A DNA stretch of 64,000 nt from Chryseobacterium pennipullorum (GTDB taxonomy: Bacteria; Bacteroidota; Bacteroidia; Flavobacteriales; Weeksellaceae): the NCBI RefSeq assembly GCF_003384725.1, contig NZ_QNVV01000013.1, forward strand, positions 1 to 64,000. The letters are read 5' to 3'. A program made the translations under genes and the position numbers. The notes under the pieces were generated by a model. That model searched no databases, was not told where the DNA came from, and saw only the letters and a list, made by a program, of their open reading frames with translations. Shown here one piece after another: positions 24,083 to 32,392 of this stretch (the stretch's first letter is position 1; every line of letters begins with the position of its first letter).

Positions 24083-25612
24083 TTATTCCCACTCAATGGT
24101 TGCTGGTGGTTTGCTTGAAATATCGTACGCTACTCTGTTGATTCCTCTTACTTCGTTGATGATTCTGCTGGAAACCGTATCTAAGAACTCGTAAGGAAGT
24201 CTGCTCCACGTTGCAGTCATGAAGTCAATCGTGTTGGCAGAACGAACGACTGCTGTGTATTCGTAAGTTCTTTCATCTCCCATTACTCCTACAGATTTTA
24301 CCGGAAGAAGCACTACAAAAGCCTGAGATACTTTTTCATAAAGATCATTTTTATATAGTTCTTCGATGAAGATATCGTCAGCTTCCTGAAGAATTCTTAC
24401 TTTTTCGGCATCTACAGCTCCCAATACTCTGATTCCTAATCCAGGGCCAGGGAAAGGGTGTCTGTATACCAGGTGGTGAGGAATTCCTAATTCTTCACCT
24501 ACTCTTCGTACTTCATCCTTGAAAAGCTCTCTTAACGGTTCCAGTAATTCGAATTCCATATCTTCAGGAAGTCCTCCAACATTGTGGTGAGACTTGATTA
24601 CTGCAGATGGACCGTTGACAGACTGGCTCTCGATAACGTCAGGATAAATGGTTCCCTGAGCTAAGAATTTAGCGCCTTCAATTTTATGGGATTCTTCGTC
24701 AAATACGTGGATAAATTCGTTTCCAATAATCTTTCTTTTTGCTTCAGGATCATCTACTCCCGCCAGTTTTGACAGGAACCTTTCTTTAGCATCCACCATT
24801 TTGATGTTCATATGGAAATGTTCTCCATACTGATCCATTACTTTCTTCCCTTCATCTTTTCTCAACAATCCTGTATCTACGAAGATACATGTCAACTGAT
24901 CACCGATTGCTTTATGGATCAAAACTGCGGCTACAGAAGAGTCTACACCTCCTGAAAGGCCCAGGATTACTTTATTGTCCCCTACTTTTTCACGGATTTC
25001 CTCAACTGTTTTTTCGATATAGTTGGTCAGTTTCCAGTTCTTGTCTGCATTACAGATTCCGAAAACGAAATTTTCAAGCATTTTTCCGCCTTCTTCTGTA
25101 TGGGAAACTTCCGGGTGAAACTGAACACAGTAGATTTTACTTTCTTCATTGGAGATAGAAGCTATTACTCCTGATTTGGCATTCAGTTCAAAACCGGCAG
25201 GCAAGTCACCTACTTCATCAAAGTGGCTCATCCAAACGACAGAGTTCTGAGTTACTCCTTTCAGTAAAGAGCTTTCTTTTACGATCTCAAGGTTTGCTTT
25301 ACCATACTCTCCCTTTTCTCCTTTGTTTACTTTCCCTCCTAAAAGGTGAGCCGTCATCTGCATTCCGTAGCAGATTCCCAGCACAGGTACTCCCTGTTCA
25401 TATAAAGCTTTCTCAACCAGATGGGCATTTTCTGCATTTACAGAGCTTGGACCTCCAGAAAGGATGATTCCTTTTGGCTGTTTCGCTATAATATCTTGTA
25501 ATGGTGTATTGTAAGGTAAGATTTCCGAATATACGCCCATCTCACGGATTCTTCTTCCGATAAGCTGGTTGTACTGGGATCCGAAATCTAAAATAATAAT
25601 ACCGTTGTTCAT
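24083..25612 (-). CDS. guaA: GMP synthase (glutamine-hydrolysing)
   Basis: A 509-residue cytoplasmic enzyme that aminates XMP to GMP using glutamine and ATP. The N-terminal class I amidotransferase domain has nucleophile C81 (LGICYGMQ) and the H/E pair in QFHPEVSHTE. The ATP-pyrophosphatase P-loop LGLSGGVDSSV follows. The C-terminal dimerisation domain ends in KPPATIEWE. Full length. It is the last gene of the minus-strand purine block; the gap to purD holds an inverted-repeat array and a terminator, so it may have its own promoter. Confidence 0.97.
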   Translation of the reverse strand: MNNGIIILDFGSQYNQLIGRRIREMGVYSEILPYNTPLQDIIAKQPKGIILSGGPSSVNAENAHLVEKALYEQGVPVLGICYGMQMTAHLLGGKVNKGEKGEYGKANLEIVKESSLLKGVTQNSVVWMSHFDEVGDLPAGFELNAKSGVIASISNEESKIYCVQFHPEVSHTEEGGKMLENFVFGICNADKNWKLTNYIEKTVEEIREKVGDNKVILGLSGGVDSSVAAVLIHKAIGDQLTCIFVDTGLLRKDEGKKVMDQYGEHFHMNIKMVDAKERFLSKLAGVDDPEAKRKIIGNEFIHVFDEESHKIEGAKFLAQGTIYPDVIESQSVNGPSAVIKSHHNVGGLPEDMEFELLEPLRELFKDEVRRVGEELGIPHHLVYRHPFPGPGLGIRVLGAVDAEKVRILQEADDIFIEELYKNDLYEKVSQAFVVLLPVKSVGVMGDERTYEYTAVVRSANTIDFMTATWSRLPYEFLDTVSSRIINEVRGINRVAYDISSKPPATIEWE

Positions 25613-25649
25613 TTTTTATAATTGATAAATGATGATTAATTTAAAAGCT

Positions 25650-25735
25650 TCAGGCGATAAGCTTTAGGCAATAAGCTTTTTTATATTACAATATGCTTAT
25701 TGCCTCTAGCCTAAGGCCTATTGCTTACTTAACTG
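25650..25735. repeat. Inverted array of 7-bp words between purD and guaA
   Basis: The units TAAGCTT and TAGGCAA alternate with a 14-base period at 25652-25678. AGGCAATAAGC (25666-25676) is perfectly inverted as GCTTATTGCCT (25695-25705). A further degenerate unit, AGGCCTATTGCTTA, follows. The layout is of two arms facing each other around a TTTTTTATATTACAATAT centre. Confidence 0.75.
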
Positions 25736-25741
25736 TTTTAC

Positions 25742-25776
25742 AAAAAAAGACTTGGAATGTCTCCAAATCTTTTTTC
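25742..25776 (-). terminator. Terminator of purD
   Basis: Read on the minus strand, AAAAGATTTGGA pairs with TCCAAGTCTTTT and is followed by more T. It lies 10 bases beyond the purD stop. Confidence 0.8.
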
Positions 25777-25785
25777 GTGATTTTA

Positions 25786-27024
25786 TTAAAACTTTCCGAT
25801 GTCTTCTCTGTAGAAGCCGTAATCGAAATGTACATGTCCTGCGTCTTCGTAAGCTTTTTTGCGGGCATCTTCGTAGGTAGCTCCTGTAGCTACGATATTC
25901 AGAACTCTACCTCCATTGGAAACCACTTTGTCTCCTTTTCTGATAGCGCCGGCATATAACAGCTTGCTGTGTTTCAGCTTGTCTTCTCCTACGATTTCGA
26001 AACCTGTTTCGATATTTCTCGGATAACCACCTGAACACATTACGAGACAAACAGCTTTTTCGTCTTTAAATGTAAGCTCGATATCTTTTCCTTCCATACA
26101 GTCCTGGATCACATCCAGCAGGTTGTTTTCCATAAGCGCCATCAATACCTGAGTTTCAGGATCTCCGAATCTCATATTGTACTCCAGAAGGTAAGCTCCG
26201 TTCTTGGTTACCATCAATCCGAAGAAGATAATTCCTTTGAATCCGAAACCTTCCGCTTTAAGACCTGTAATGGTAGGTTCTAAAATATTTTTCTCAAAAT
26301 CTGCGTAGTGCTCCTGAGTAAACTCCGGGCTTGGTGCTACTGAACCCATACCTCCTGTATTGGGTCCGGTATCTCCATTTCCAGCTTTTTTATAATCTTT
26401 TGCCGCTACACAAGGGAATAATTTTTCACCGTTAGAGAAAGCAATGATAGAAGCTTCAAAACCTTGTAAATATTCTTCGATAACCAAACGGATACCAGCG
26501 TCACCATAGATTCTTCTGATCATAAAATCATGGATGGTCGCTTCAGCTTCTTCAAGATTGTCACAGATAACAACTCCTTTTCCACCCGCCAAACCGCTCG
26601 CCTTGATTACCAAAGGATACGGTTGTTCCTTCACATATTCTATCGCTTCATTATATGAATCAAATACTACAGCTTTAGCCGTCTTGATATCATAGGTCTG
26701 CATAAACTTTTTAGAAAAAGCCTTACTTCCTTCAAGGCTTGCTACTTTCTGAGTAGGGCCGAAAACTTTAAGATCGTGCTTTTTAAACTCATCCTTTAAC
26801 CCCGCTACCAGTGGAGCTTCGGGACCTACGATCGTCAAATCAACCTTTTCTTTAATAGCGAAATCTCTAAGTTCTTTGATCTCGGATAAATGAACATTTT
26901 TCCCTATTACATCGGTAGTCGCATTCCCGTTGGCAAAAAACATTTTAGAAATTCTCGGGTCATTCTGAAGTTTTGCTGCTAAAGCAGATTCTCTACCGCC
27001 TTCACCTATGATTAATATTCTCAT
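25786..27024 (-). CDS. purD: Phosphoribosylamine-glycine ligase (GARS)
   Basis: A 412-residue ATP-grasp enzyme that makes GAR from phosphoribosylamine and glycine, the second step of purine synthesis. It starts with IIGEGGRESALA. The ATP-grasp loop is LVIKASGLAGGKGVVI, and the metal-binding segment is NMRFGDPETQ. The family-typical NTGGMGSVAPSP is present. Normal length. It has a good promoter directly upstream (TTG-N21-TATATTTG), so it need not depend on purH transcription. Confidence 0.97.
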   Translation of the reverse strand: MRILIIGEGGRESALAAKLQNDPRISKMFFANGNATTDVIGKNVHLSEIKELRDFAIKEKVDLTIVGPEAPLVAGLKDEFKKHDLKVFGPTQKVASLEGSKAFSKKFMQTYDIKTAKAVVFDSYNEAIEYVKEQPYPLVIKASGLAGGKGVVICDNLEEAEATIHDFMIRRIYGDAGIRLVIEEYLQGFEASIIAFSNGEKLFPCVAAKDYKKAGNGDTGPNTGGMGSVAPSPEFTQEHYADFEKNILEPTITGLKAEGFGFKGIIFFGLMVTKNGAYLLEYNMRFGDPETQVLMALMENNLLDVIQDCMEGKDIELTFKDEKAVCLVMCSGGYPRNIETGFEIVGEDKLKHSKLLYAGAIRKGDKVVSNGGRVLNIVATGATYEDARKKAYEDAGHVHFDYGFYREDIGKF

Positions 27025-27052
27025 ACTTTATTTATTATCTAGTCTTATTGTA

Positions 27053-27084
27053 CAAATATATAATTTTGACTGCTATAAATACAA
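27053..27084 (-). promoter_or_regulatory. Promoter of purD
   Basis: Minus-strand TATATTTG (27053-27060) with TTG 21 bases upstream (27082-27084). It lies about 29 bases before the purD ATG, in the purH-purD gap. Confidence 0.65.
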
Positions 27085-27113
27085 TCTCTAATTATTTTTT
27101 AATTCTATTTTAA

Positions 27114-28631
27114 TTAGTGTAAAAAGTGTCTAACACCAGTAAACATCATCGGAATACTGTGCTCATTGGCAGCCTCTATGCTGTCCTGATCTTTTACACT
27201 TCCACCCGGCTGAATGATCGCTTTGATACCCTCCTGAGCGCAGAAATCTACCACATCACGGAAAGGGAAGAATGCATCTGAAGCCAATACTAAATCTCCT
27301 GAGAATTTTTCTTTTGCTCTTTCAATAGCCTGTTGTGTTGCCCAGATTCTGTTGACCTGCCCGCCTCCGATTCCGAAAGCCTGGATCCCATTGGAAACAA
27401 CAATAGCATTGGACTTCACATATTTTACTACTCTCTGAGAGAAAAGCAAAGCTTTCTTCTGCTGTTCGGTAGGCTGCACTGCAGTAACTACTTTAATATC
27501 ATCAGAGAAATGAGTATCGTTATCCTGAATCAGGATACCACCGTCAATCTTCACCCAGGTCTGCTTATCAGAAACAGGATTTACGATTTTAATGATTCTA
27601 AGGTTTTTCTTTTTTCTTAAAATGTCCAGTGCTTCTTCATCAAAGTCCGGAGCCATTACAATCTCCAGGAATGTTTTGTTTAATTCTTCAGCTGTTGCCG
27701 CATCGATCTTATAGTTCATAGCAACAATTCCGCCAAAAATAGAAACCGGATCACATTCGAAAGTTTTCTGGTATGTTTCCAATGCTGAAGTTCCTATTGC
27801 CACTCCGCAAGGGGTAGAGTGTTTTACAGCACAGCAGGCCATTTCTTCTTTGAACTCAGTGACTACTTTCCAGCAAAGGTCCATATCACGAAGGTTGTTA
27901 AAAGAAAGCTCTTTTCCACCCAGCTGTTCGAAGTCTTTCATGGCACCGTTTTCGAAAGTAGAAACGTAGTAAGCAGCTGTCTGGTGAGGGTTTTCTCCAT
28001 ATCTAAGATCAGATACTTTTTTGTAGGAAGCATTCAGATAGGTTGGATATTCTTCTTCCAGAAGCATTCTTGAAATAGCGGCATCATAAGCTGACGTAAG
28101 GTTGAATACCTTTCCGGCAAGTTTCTTACGGGTTTCGATGTACGTATCCCCGTTTTGTTCCATCTCAATTTTCACTGCTGCATAATCTTCTACGTCAGTG
28201 ATTACTGTTACAGAATCAAAGTTTTTAGCTGCAGATCGAAGCATTGACGGACCACCGATATCGATAAACTCTACTTTCTCATGTAAAGAAATGTCTTTGT
28301 TTACATTTTCAAAGAAAGGGTAAAGGTTAACGATTACCATGTCAATCAGACCGATTCCGTGCTCCTGAACGGTTTTCATGTGCTCTTCATTGGTACGAAC
28401 CGCCAGCAATCCTCCGTGAACTTTAGGGTGTAAAGTTTTCACTCTTCCGTCCAGCATTTCAGGAAAATCGGTTACCTCATCAATCTGAATGGGATTTAAA
28501 CCAGCGTCTTTCAAATGTTTGAATGTTCCTCCTGTAGAGATCAGCTCGTAGTTCTGAGCTTCCAAAAACTGCGCGAATTCAATTAATCCGCTCTTGTCAG
28601 AAACACTGATTAAAACTCTCTTTTTACTCAT
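27114..28631 (-). CDS. purH: Bifunctional AICAR transformylase/IMP cyclohydrolase
   Basis: A 505-residue enzyme for the last two steps to IMP. The N-terminal cyclohydrolase domain has [13 protein letters not shown] and [13 protein letters not shown]. The C-terminal transformylase domain has the KHSTPCGVA motif, with its catalytic Lys-His, and ends in the expected GVRHFLH. Full length. In the same strand order as purM-purN, with a 168-base gap to purN that holds a heptad-type inverted repeat. Confidence 0.97.
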   Translation of the reverse strand: MSKKRVLISVSDKSGLIEFAQFLEAQNYELISTGGTFKHLKDAGLNPIQIDEVTDFPEMLDGRVKTLHPKVHGGLLAVRTNEEHMKTVQEHGIGLIDMVIVNLYPFFENVNKDISLHEKVEFIDIGGPSMLRSAAKNFDSVTVITDVEDYAAVKIEMEQNGDTYIETRKKLAGKVFNLTSAYDAAISRMLLEEEYPTYLNASYKKVSDLRYGENPHQTAAYYVSTFENGAMKDFEQLGGKELSFNNLRDMDLCWKVVTEFKEEMACCAVKHSTPCGVAIGTSALETYQKTFECDPVSIFGGIVAMNYKIDAATAEELNKTFLEIVMAPDFDEEALDILRKKKNLRIIKIVNPVSDKQTWVKIDGGILIQDNDTHFSDDIKVVTAVQPTEQQKKALLFSQRVVKYVKSNAIVVSNGIQAFGIGGGQVNRIWATQQAIERAKEKFSGDLVLASDAFFPFRDVVDFCAQEGIKAIIQPGGSVKDQDSIEAANEHSIPMMFTGVRHFLH

Positions 28632-28727
28632 TTTACTTTCAATTTTTTACTTTTTACAGCTATTTCAAACTGTATCCGGGTCTTTCACCTCCGAACTTAC
28701 TTTTATTTTACTTAGATTATTTGCTAA

Positions 28728-28797
28728 TGTAGCAATGTATCAGTTTAACAATGTAACCATTAAATGATTGGTAAACTGTTACATTGTTAGATTGTTA
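28728..28797. repeat. Heptad-type inverted repeat between purN and purH
   Basis: AACAATGTAAC (28747-28757) is perfectly inverted as GTTACATTGTT (28778-28788). The left part, 28734-28757, matches 21 of 24 bases of 29381-29404 and 20 of 24 bases of the inverse of 30498-30521. Words such as CAATGTA, TCAGTTT and AACAATG follow each other without spacers. Confidence 0.75.
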
Positions 28798-28799
28798 CA

Positions 28800-29366
28800 C
28801 TAACTGTTTTCCAGGACCTTATTGATCGCTAAAGGAAATATTTCATATTCAATCTGATGAACTTTCTGAGCCAATGTTTCGGGAGTATCATCGGCTGTTA
28901 CCTCAAATGATTTCTGAAGAATAGCTTCTCCTTCATCAATACCAGGTGTTACAAAATGGACCGTAGCCCCACTTTCTATTTCTCTGGCTTCAATAACGGC
29001 ATGATGAACATTCATCCCCCACATTCCCTTTCCTCCGAATTTCGGAAGCAAAGCCGGGTGAATATTGATGATTTTACCATTCCAGTTATCACAGAACTCA
29101 GGTTTTAAAATGGATAAGAATCCAGCCAGCACAATCAGATCCGTATCTGCCGGGATTACTTTTGCCAGTTCACTGCTGAAGGTCTTTCCTCTTGGAATCA
29201 GTAAAGTTTTTATATTGTGATTCCTGGCTCTTTCCAGTCCGTAACATTCTCTGTCTGCTACGACCAGGGATACCTGTGCATTCTGAATTTCTCCAGCTTC
29301 AATAGTATCTATGATTCTCTGCAGATTGGTCCCTGAACCGGATACGAGTACAACGATGTTCTTCAT
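28800..29366 (-). CDS. purN: Phosphoribosylglycinamide formyltransferase
   Basis: A 188-residue folate-dependent enzyme converting GAR to FGAR. The N-terminal VVLVSGSGTNLQ binds the substrate phosphate. The catalytic residues N101, H103 (IINIHPALLP) and D144 (TPGIDEG) are all present. Full length. It lies between two repeat-containing gaps in the purine block, in order purM-purN-purH, and is probably cotranscribed with them. Confidence 0.97.
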   Translation of the reverse strand: MKNIVVLVSGSGTNLQRIIDTIEAGEIQNAQVSLVVADRECYGLERARNHNIKTLLIPRGKTFSSELAKVIPADTDLIVLAGFLSILKPEFCDNWNGKIINIHPALLPKFGGKGMWGMNVHHAVIEAREIESGATVHFVTPGIDEGEAILQKSFEVTADDTPETLAQKVHQIEYEIFPLAINKVLENS

Positions 29367-29370
29367 GTTA

Positions 29371-29449
29371 ATAATGTAACAATGTATCAGTCTAGCAATG
29401 TAAAAATGATTTTGATTGGTACACTTTTACATTGCTATATTGGTATATT
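29371..29449. repeat. Heptad-type inverted repeat between purM and purN
   Basis: TAGCAATGTAAAA (29393-29405) is perfectly inverted as TTTTACATTGCTA (29425-29437) around a 19-base loop. The left flank, 29375-29407, matches 28 of 33 bases of 28728-28760. It spans the whole gap, with no room for a separate promoter that I can see. Confidence 0.78.
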
Positions 29450-30442
29450 TTATAATGATAAATTGATTTTCTCTGCTCCTTCTGTAATTTCTCCTATTTC
29501 GTAGGCATCATCTAAAAGGTGCAATACTTTTTCAGCATGCTCAGCATCTGCTACGATAACCATTCCTACACCCATATTGAATGTTCCGAACATTTCCTCG
29601 CGGGTTACTCCACCTCTTTTTTCCAGCTCAAGCATTACACTAGGAATTCTGATTTTTGAACCATCGACAGAAGCACATAATCCTTCCGGAATGATTCTCG
29701 GAACGTTTTCATAAAGACCACCACCGGTAATGTGAGCAATTCCACATACTTTTACCTCCTCCAATACTTTATGGATATCTTTATAATATAATCTTGTAGG
29801 TACTAAAAGTGTTTCATATAAAGGTTTCCCTTCAAATTCTTCTTCAAAATCAGGGAATACTTTTCTTACTAAAGAGAATCCGTTAGAATGGAATCCTGAG
29901 CTAGGTAATGCAATAATTTTATTGCCTGCTTTAATTTTTGATCCGTCAATAATCTGATCTTTTTCTACGATTCCTACACAGAATCCTGCAACATCATAGT
30001 CTCCAGGCTGGTACATTCCCGGCATCTCAGCAGTTTCTCCACCGATCAGGGCACAGTTGTTATCCTTACAGGCTTCCACCATTCCCAGAACGATTTCAGC
30101 AGCTATTTCAGAATCCAGCTTTCCACAAGCAAGATAATCTAAAAAGAATAAAGGCTTGGCACCGTGGCAAAGAATATCATTGGCACACATCGCGAAGCAA
30201 TCTACTCCGATAGAGTCATATTTTTTAGTATCTAAAGCTACTTTCAGCTTGGTTCCTACACCATCTGTTCCTGAAACAAGAACAGGATTTTTGTATCCTC
30301 CGATTTCATAGAAGGCTCCAAAACTTCCCAAATGATTCAGTACATTGGAATTATGGGTTTCACCGACCGCTTTTTTGATCTTGTCAACCGTTTTGTATCC
30401 TTCTTCTTTGTCTACTCCTGCTGATTTGTAAGTGTTGCTCAT
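29450..30442 (-). CDS. purM: Phosphoribosylformylglycinamidine cyclo-ligase (AIRS)
   Basis: A 330-residue ATP-dependent enzyme closing the imidazole ring to give AIR. It shows SNTYKSAGVDKEEGY at the start, the GVGTKLKVAL and GVDCFAMCANDIL segments, the GGETAEMPGMY motif and HITGGGLYENVPRI. Length normal for the short bacterial form. It is the most upstream purine gene here; the gap before it holds a repeat array and the terminator of the flavin reductase gene. Confidence 0.97.
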   Translation of the reverse strand: MSNTYKSAGVDKEEGYKTVDKIKKAVGETHNSNVLNHLGSFGAFYEIGGYKNPVLVSGTDGVGTKLKVALDTKKYDSIGVDCFAMCANDILCHGAKPLFFLDYLACGKLDSEIAAEIVLGMVEACKDNNCALIGGETAEMPGMYQPGDYDVAGFCVGIVEKDQIIDGSKIKAGNKIIALPSSGFHSNGFSLVRKVFPDFEEEFEGKPLYETLLVPTRLYYKDIHKVLEEVKVCGIAHITGGGLYENVPRIIPEGLCASVDGSKIRIPSVMLELEKRGGVTREEMFGTFNMGVGMVIVADAEHAEKVLHLLDDAYEIGEITEGAEKINLSL

Positions 30443-30468
30443 GTTTAATAATTTATAATAATCTAGCT

Positions 30469-30539
30469 ATGTAACAATCTAATTCATGTAACAATAAGTT
30501 GAATTGTTAGACTGGTACATTGATAAATTGGTACATTAC
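30469..30539. repeat. Heptad-type repeat upstream of purM
   Basis: Words GTAACAAT, GAATTGTTAGA and TTGGTACATT are arranged as loosely inverted arms. The inverse of 30498-30521 agrees with the core of the two downstream gaps (20 of 24 bases with 28734-28757). It lies in the leader or promoter region of purM. Confidence 0.65.
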
Positions 30540-30570
30540 ATATTTACTTTTATACTCGATTTTAGAAAAC

Positions 30571-30604
30571 AAAAAAGCCGACAATCTTTTCAGATTATCG
30601 GCCG
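30571..30604 (-). terminator. Terminator downstream of the flavin reductase gene
   Basis: GCCGACAATCT pairs with AGATTATCGGC around TTTTC, with one mismatch pair, next to an AAAAAA run that reads as T on the minus strand. It lies about 130 bases past the gene that ends at 30732. Confidence 0.75.
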
Positions 30605-30731
30605 TTATTTTATCTCAGAATTTCAGAGCCCACAGTTTTCCCTTTATGAGAAAAACATTGTTTATAGGAGGTCTGAATTTTCATCTCTTTTCTTTTTGCA
30701 AAAATAGTAATTTTAAATGAATATTCAAATT

Positions 30732-31283
30732 CTATTTTTCAAGGATGGTTTCAATGGCAGCAATCTTCTTGATTTTCTCTTTTAATTCGCTGTTTTTCTC
30801 TTCATTAGAAATTTTCTGAGCGGTTTTATCAAAGTTATCATTGAAAAAAGGAAGTGAAAATGTTTCCACCACATTTCCGCCATGGAAAGGGAAACGCTTT
30901 GATGCAGCATCCAAAACTCCTGCGCCTCCTCTACCTCCCGGAGAAGTAGACATCAGCAACATGGGCACTTCATTCCAAACAGTTCTGTCCTTGATTCTCG
31001 ATACCCAGTCGAATACATTCTTAAATGCGGTAGAGTACGTTCCGTTATGCTCAGCCAAAGCCACCAGCAATACATTCGCTCCGTCGATTTTCGAAGCAAA
31101 ATCATGAGCTTCCTGAGGTACTCCACCAGATAATTCTCTTTCATGTTTATAGATCGGCATTTCGAAAGGATTCAGATCCACTACTTCTACCTCTGCATGG
31201 TCAAATAATGTAGAGGCATATGCTACCAACTGCTTGTTCATGGAAACATCTGAGTTACTTCCTGCGATTGCTAAAATTTTCAT
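30732..31283 (-). CDS. NAD(P)H-dependent FMN reductase family protein
   Basis: A 183-residue flavodoxin-fold oxidoreductase. It has the phosphate-binding loop AGSNSDVSMNKQLV near the start, AEHNGTYSTAFKNVFDW mid-protein, and LLMSTSPGGRGG near the flavin ring. Members reduce FMN, quinones or azo/chromate compounds with NAD(P)H. The physiological substrate is unknown. Pirin follows upstream on the same strand with 106 bases between; both are redox-related, so they may share a stress response, but this is only inference. Confidence 0.9.
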   Translation of the reverse strand: MKILAIAGSNSDVSMNKQLVAYASTLFDHAEVEVVDLNPFEMPIYKHERELSGGVPQEAHDFASKIDGANVLLVALAEHNGTYSTAFKNVFDWVSRIKDRTVWNEVPMLLMSTSPGGRGGAGVLDAASKRFPFHGGNVVETFSLPFFNDNFDKTAQKISNEEKNSELKEKIKKIAAIETILEK

Positions 31284-31389
31284 ACGTGATATTTATTTTT
31301 TTTAAATGACAGATCGGTGCCACCTGGGAACACTCCTTTAAAGGCGGCTTTCATCCTGTTTTTGATTTTTAAGAATACAAATTTAGTTT

Positions 31390-32118
31390 TTATTTAAGAT
31401 AAGACGGTAATTCCATTGGGACTTCCATCAATAAGATTTCGGTGTCCTCTACGGCTTCAATGTTGAAGCTTTGGGTATCCCAGATTCCCAGACCGTCTCT
31501 TTCATTCAGAACGCGGTCCCCTACTTTAGCGCTTCCTTTCAAAACAAAAGCATAGACTCCGTTTCCTTTTTTGTTGAGCATATAATTCTTCCCGTTTCCT
31601 TTTGTGAAATTAGCCAGGTTGAACCACGCATCCTGATGGATCCACACGCCGTCATCGTTTTTATCAGGGGATAAAATCTGTTGGAAACCGTTGATCTTTT
31701 CGCCTTCGATGATACTTTTCTGATCATATCTCGGTTCCACGTTCTGTTCTTTCGGGAAAACCCAGATCTGTAAGAACTTCACCTCTTCATCCTTATTTTT
31801 ATTGTACTCGCTGTGCATCACTCCGGTTCCGGCGCTCATCACCTGAATTTCTCCCTTCTTGATCACCGCGGTCGTACCCATAGAATCTTTATGCTCAAGA
31901 TCTCCTTCCAAAGGGATTGAAATAATTTCCATATCCCTGTGCGGGTGGGTTCCGAATCCCATTCCCTGAGAAACGGTATCGTCATTCAATACTCTCAGGA
32001 CTCCGAAGTTCATTCTGTCCCTGTTCTGATAGTTGGCAAAACTGAAAGTATGATAACTGTTCAACCATCCGTGATTGGCATGGCCTCTTGAATCTGCTTT
32101 ATGATATACTGTTTTCAT
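31390..32118 (-). CDS. Pirin family protein
   Basis: A 242-residue bicupin. The N-terminal cupin has the pirin metal ligands: GFGTHPHRDMEIIS with two histidines, MSAGTGVMHSE with a third, and a nearby Glu in SEYN. The C-terminal cupin begins near IHQDAWFN. Some pirins act as quercetin 2,3-dioxygenases and others as regulators; which applies here is unknown. It has a clear TACATTTG promoter element 20 bases upstream. Confidence 0.92.
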   Translation of the reverse strand: MKTVYHKADSRGHANHGWLNSYHTFSFANYQNRDRMNFGVLRVLNDDTVSQGMGFGTHPHRDMEIISIPLEGDLEHKDSMGTTAVIKKGEIQVMSAGTGVMHSEYNKNKDEEVKFLQIWVFPKEQNVEPRYDQKSIIEGEKINGFQQILSPDKNDDGVWIHQDAWFNLANFTKGNGKNYMLNKKGNGVYAFVLKGSAKVGDRVLNERDGLGIWDTQSFNIEAVEDTEILLMEVPMELPSYLK

Positions 32119-32138
32119 TTCTGTAATTATTTATGGTA

Positions 32139-32146
32139 CAAATGTA
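32139..32146 (-). promoter_or_regulatory. Bacteroidota -7 element of the pirin gene
   Basis: TACATTTG on the minus strand, 20 bases before the ATG at 32118. The rest of the gap to 32392 shows no feature. Confidence 0.55.
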
Positions 32147-32392
32147 CAATGTAAGGCTTCAAAAAATGTTGATGTAAGGTAAGAAAGGAAATTGCAGAGA
32201 TAAAAGGGGAAAATAGTCGGAAGGTTGGATTACGCAAAGATGCACTTCATTTTTCCTTCACTATGTTTTTATCCGATAAATTTCATTTTGTACATTGTTT
32301 TTCTCTCGCAGATTGAACGGATTGGACAGATTTTGGAGCGAAATCCAAACATCTGCTATATCTGTAAGAGATTACTCTATTTATCAGTAATC

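Noticed and set aside
25613..30541. Purine riboswitch in the purine or guaA leaders
   Set aside because: The conserved loop sequences and three-way junction of purine riboswitches are not present; the structure seen is explained by the inverted heptad words.
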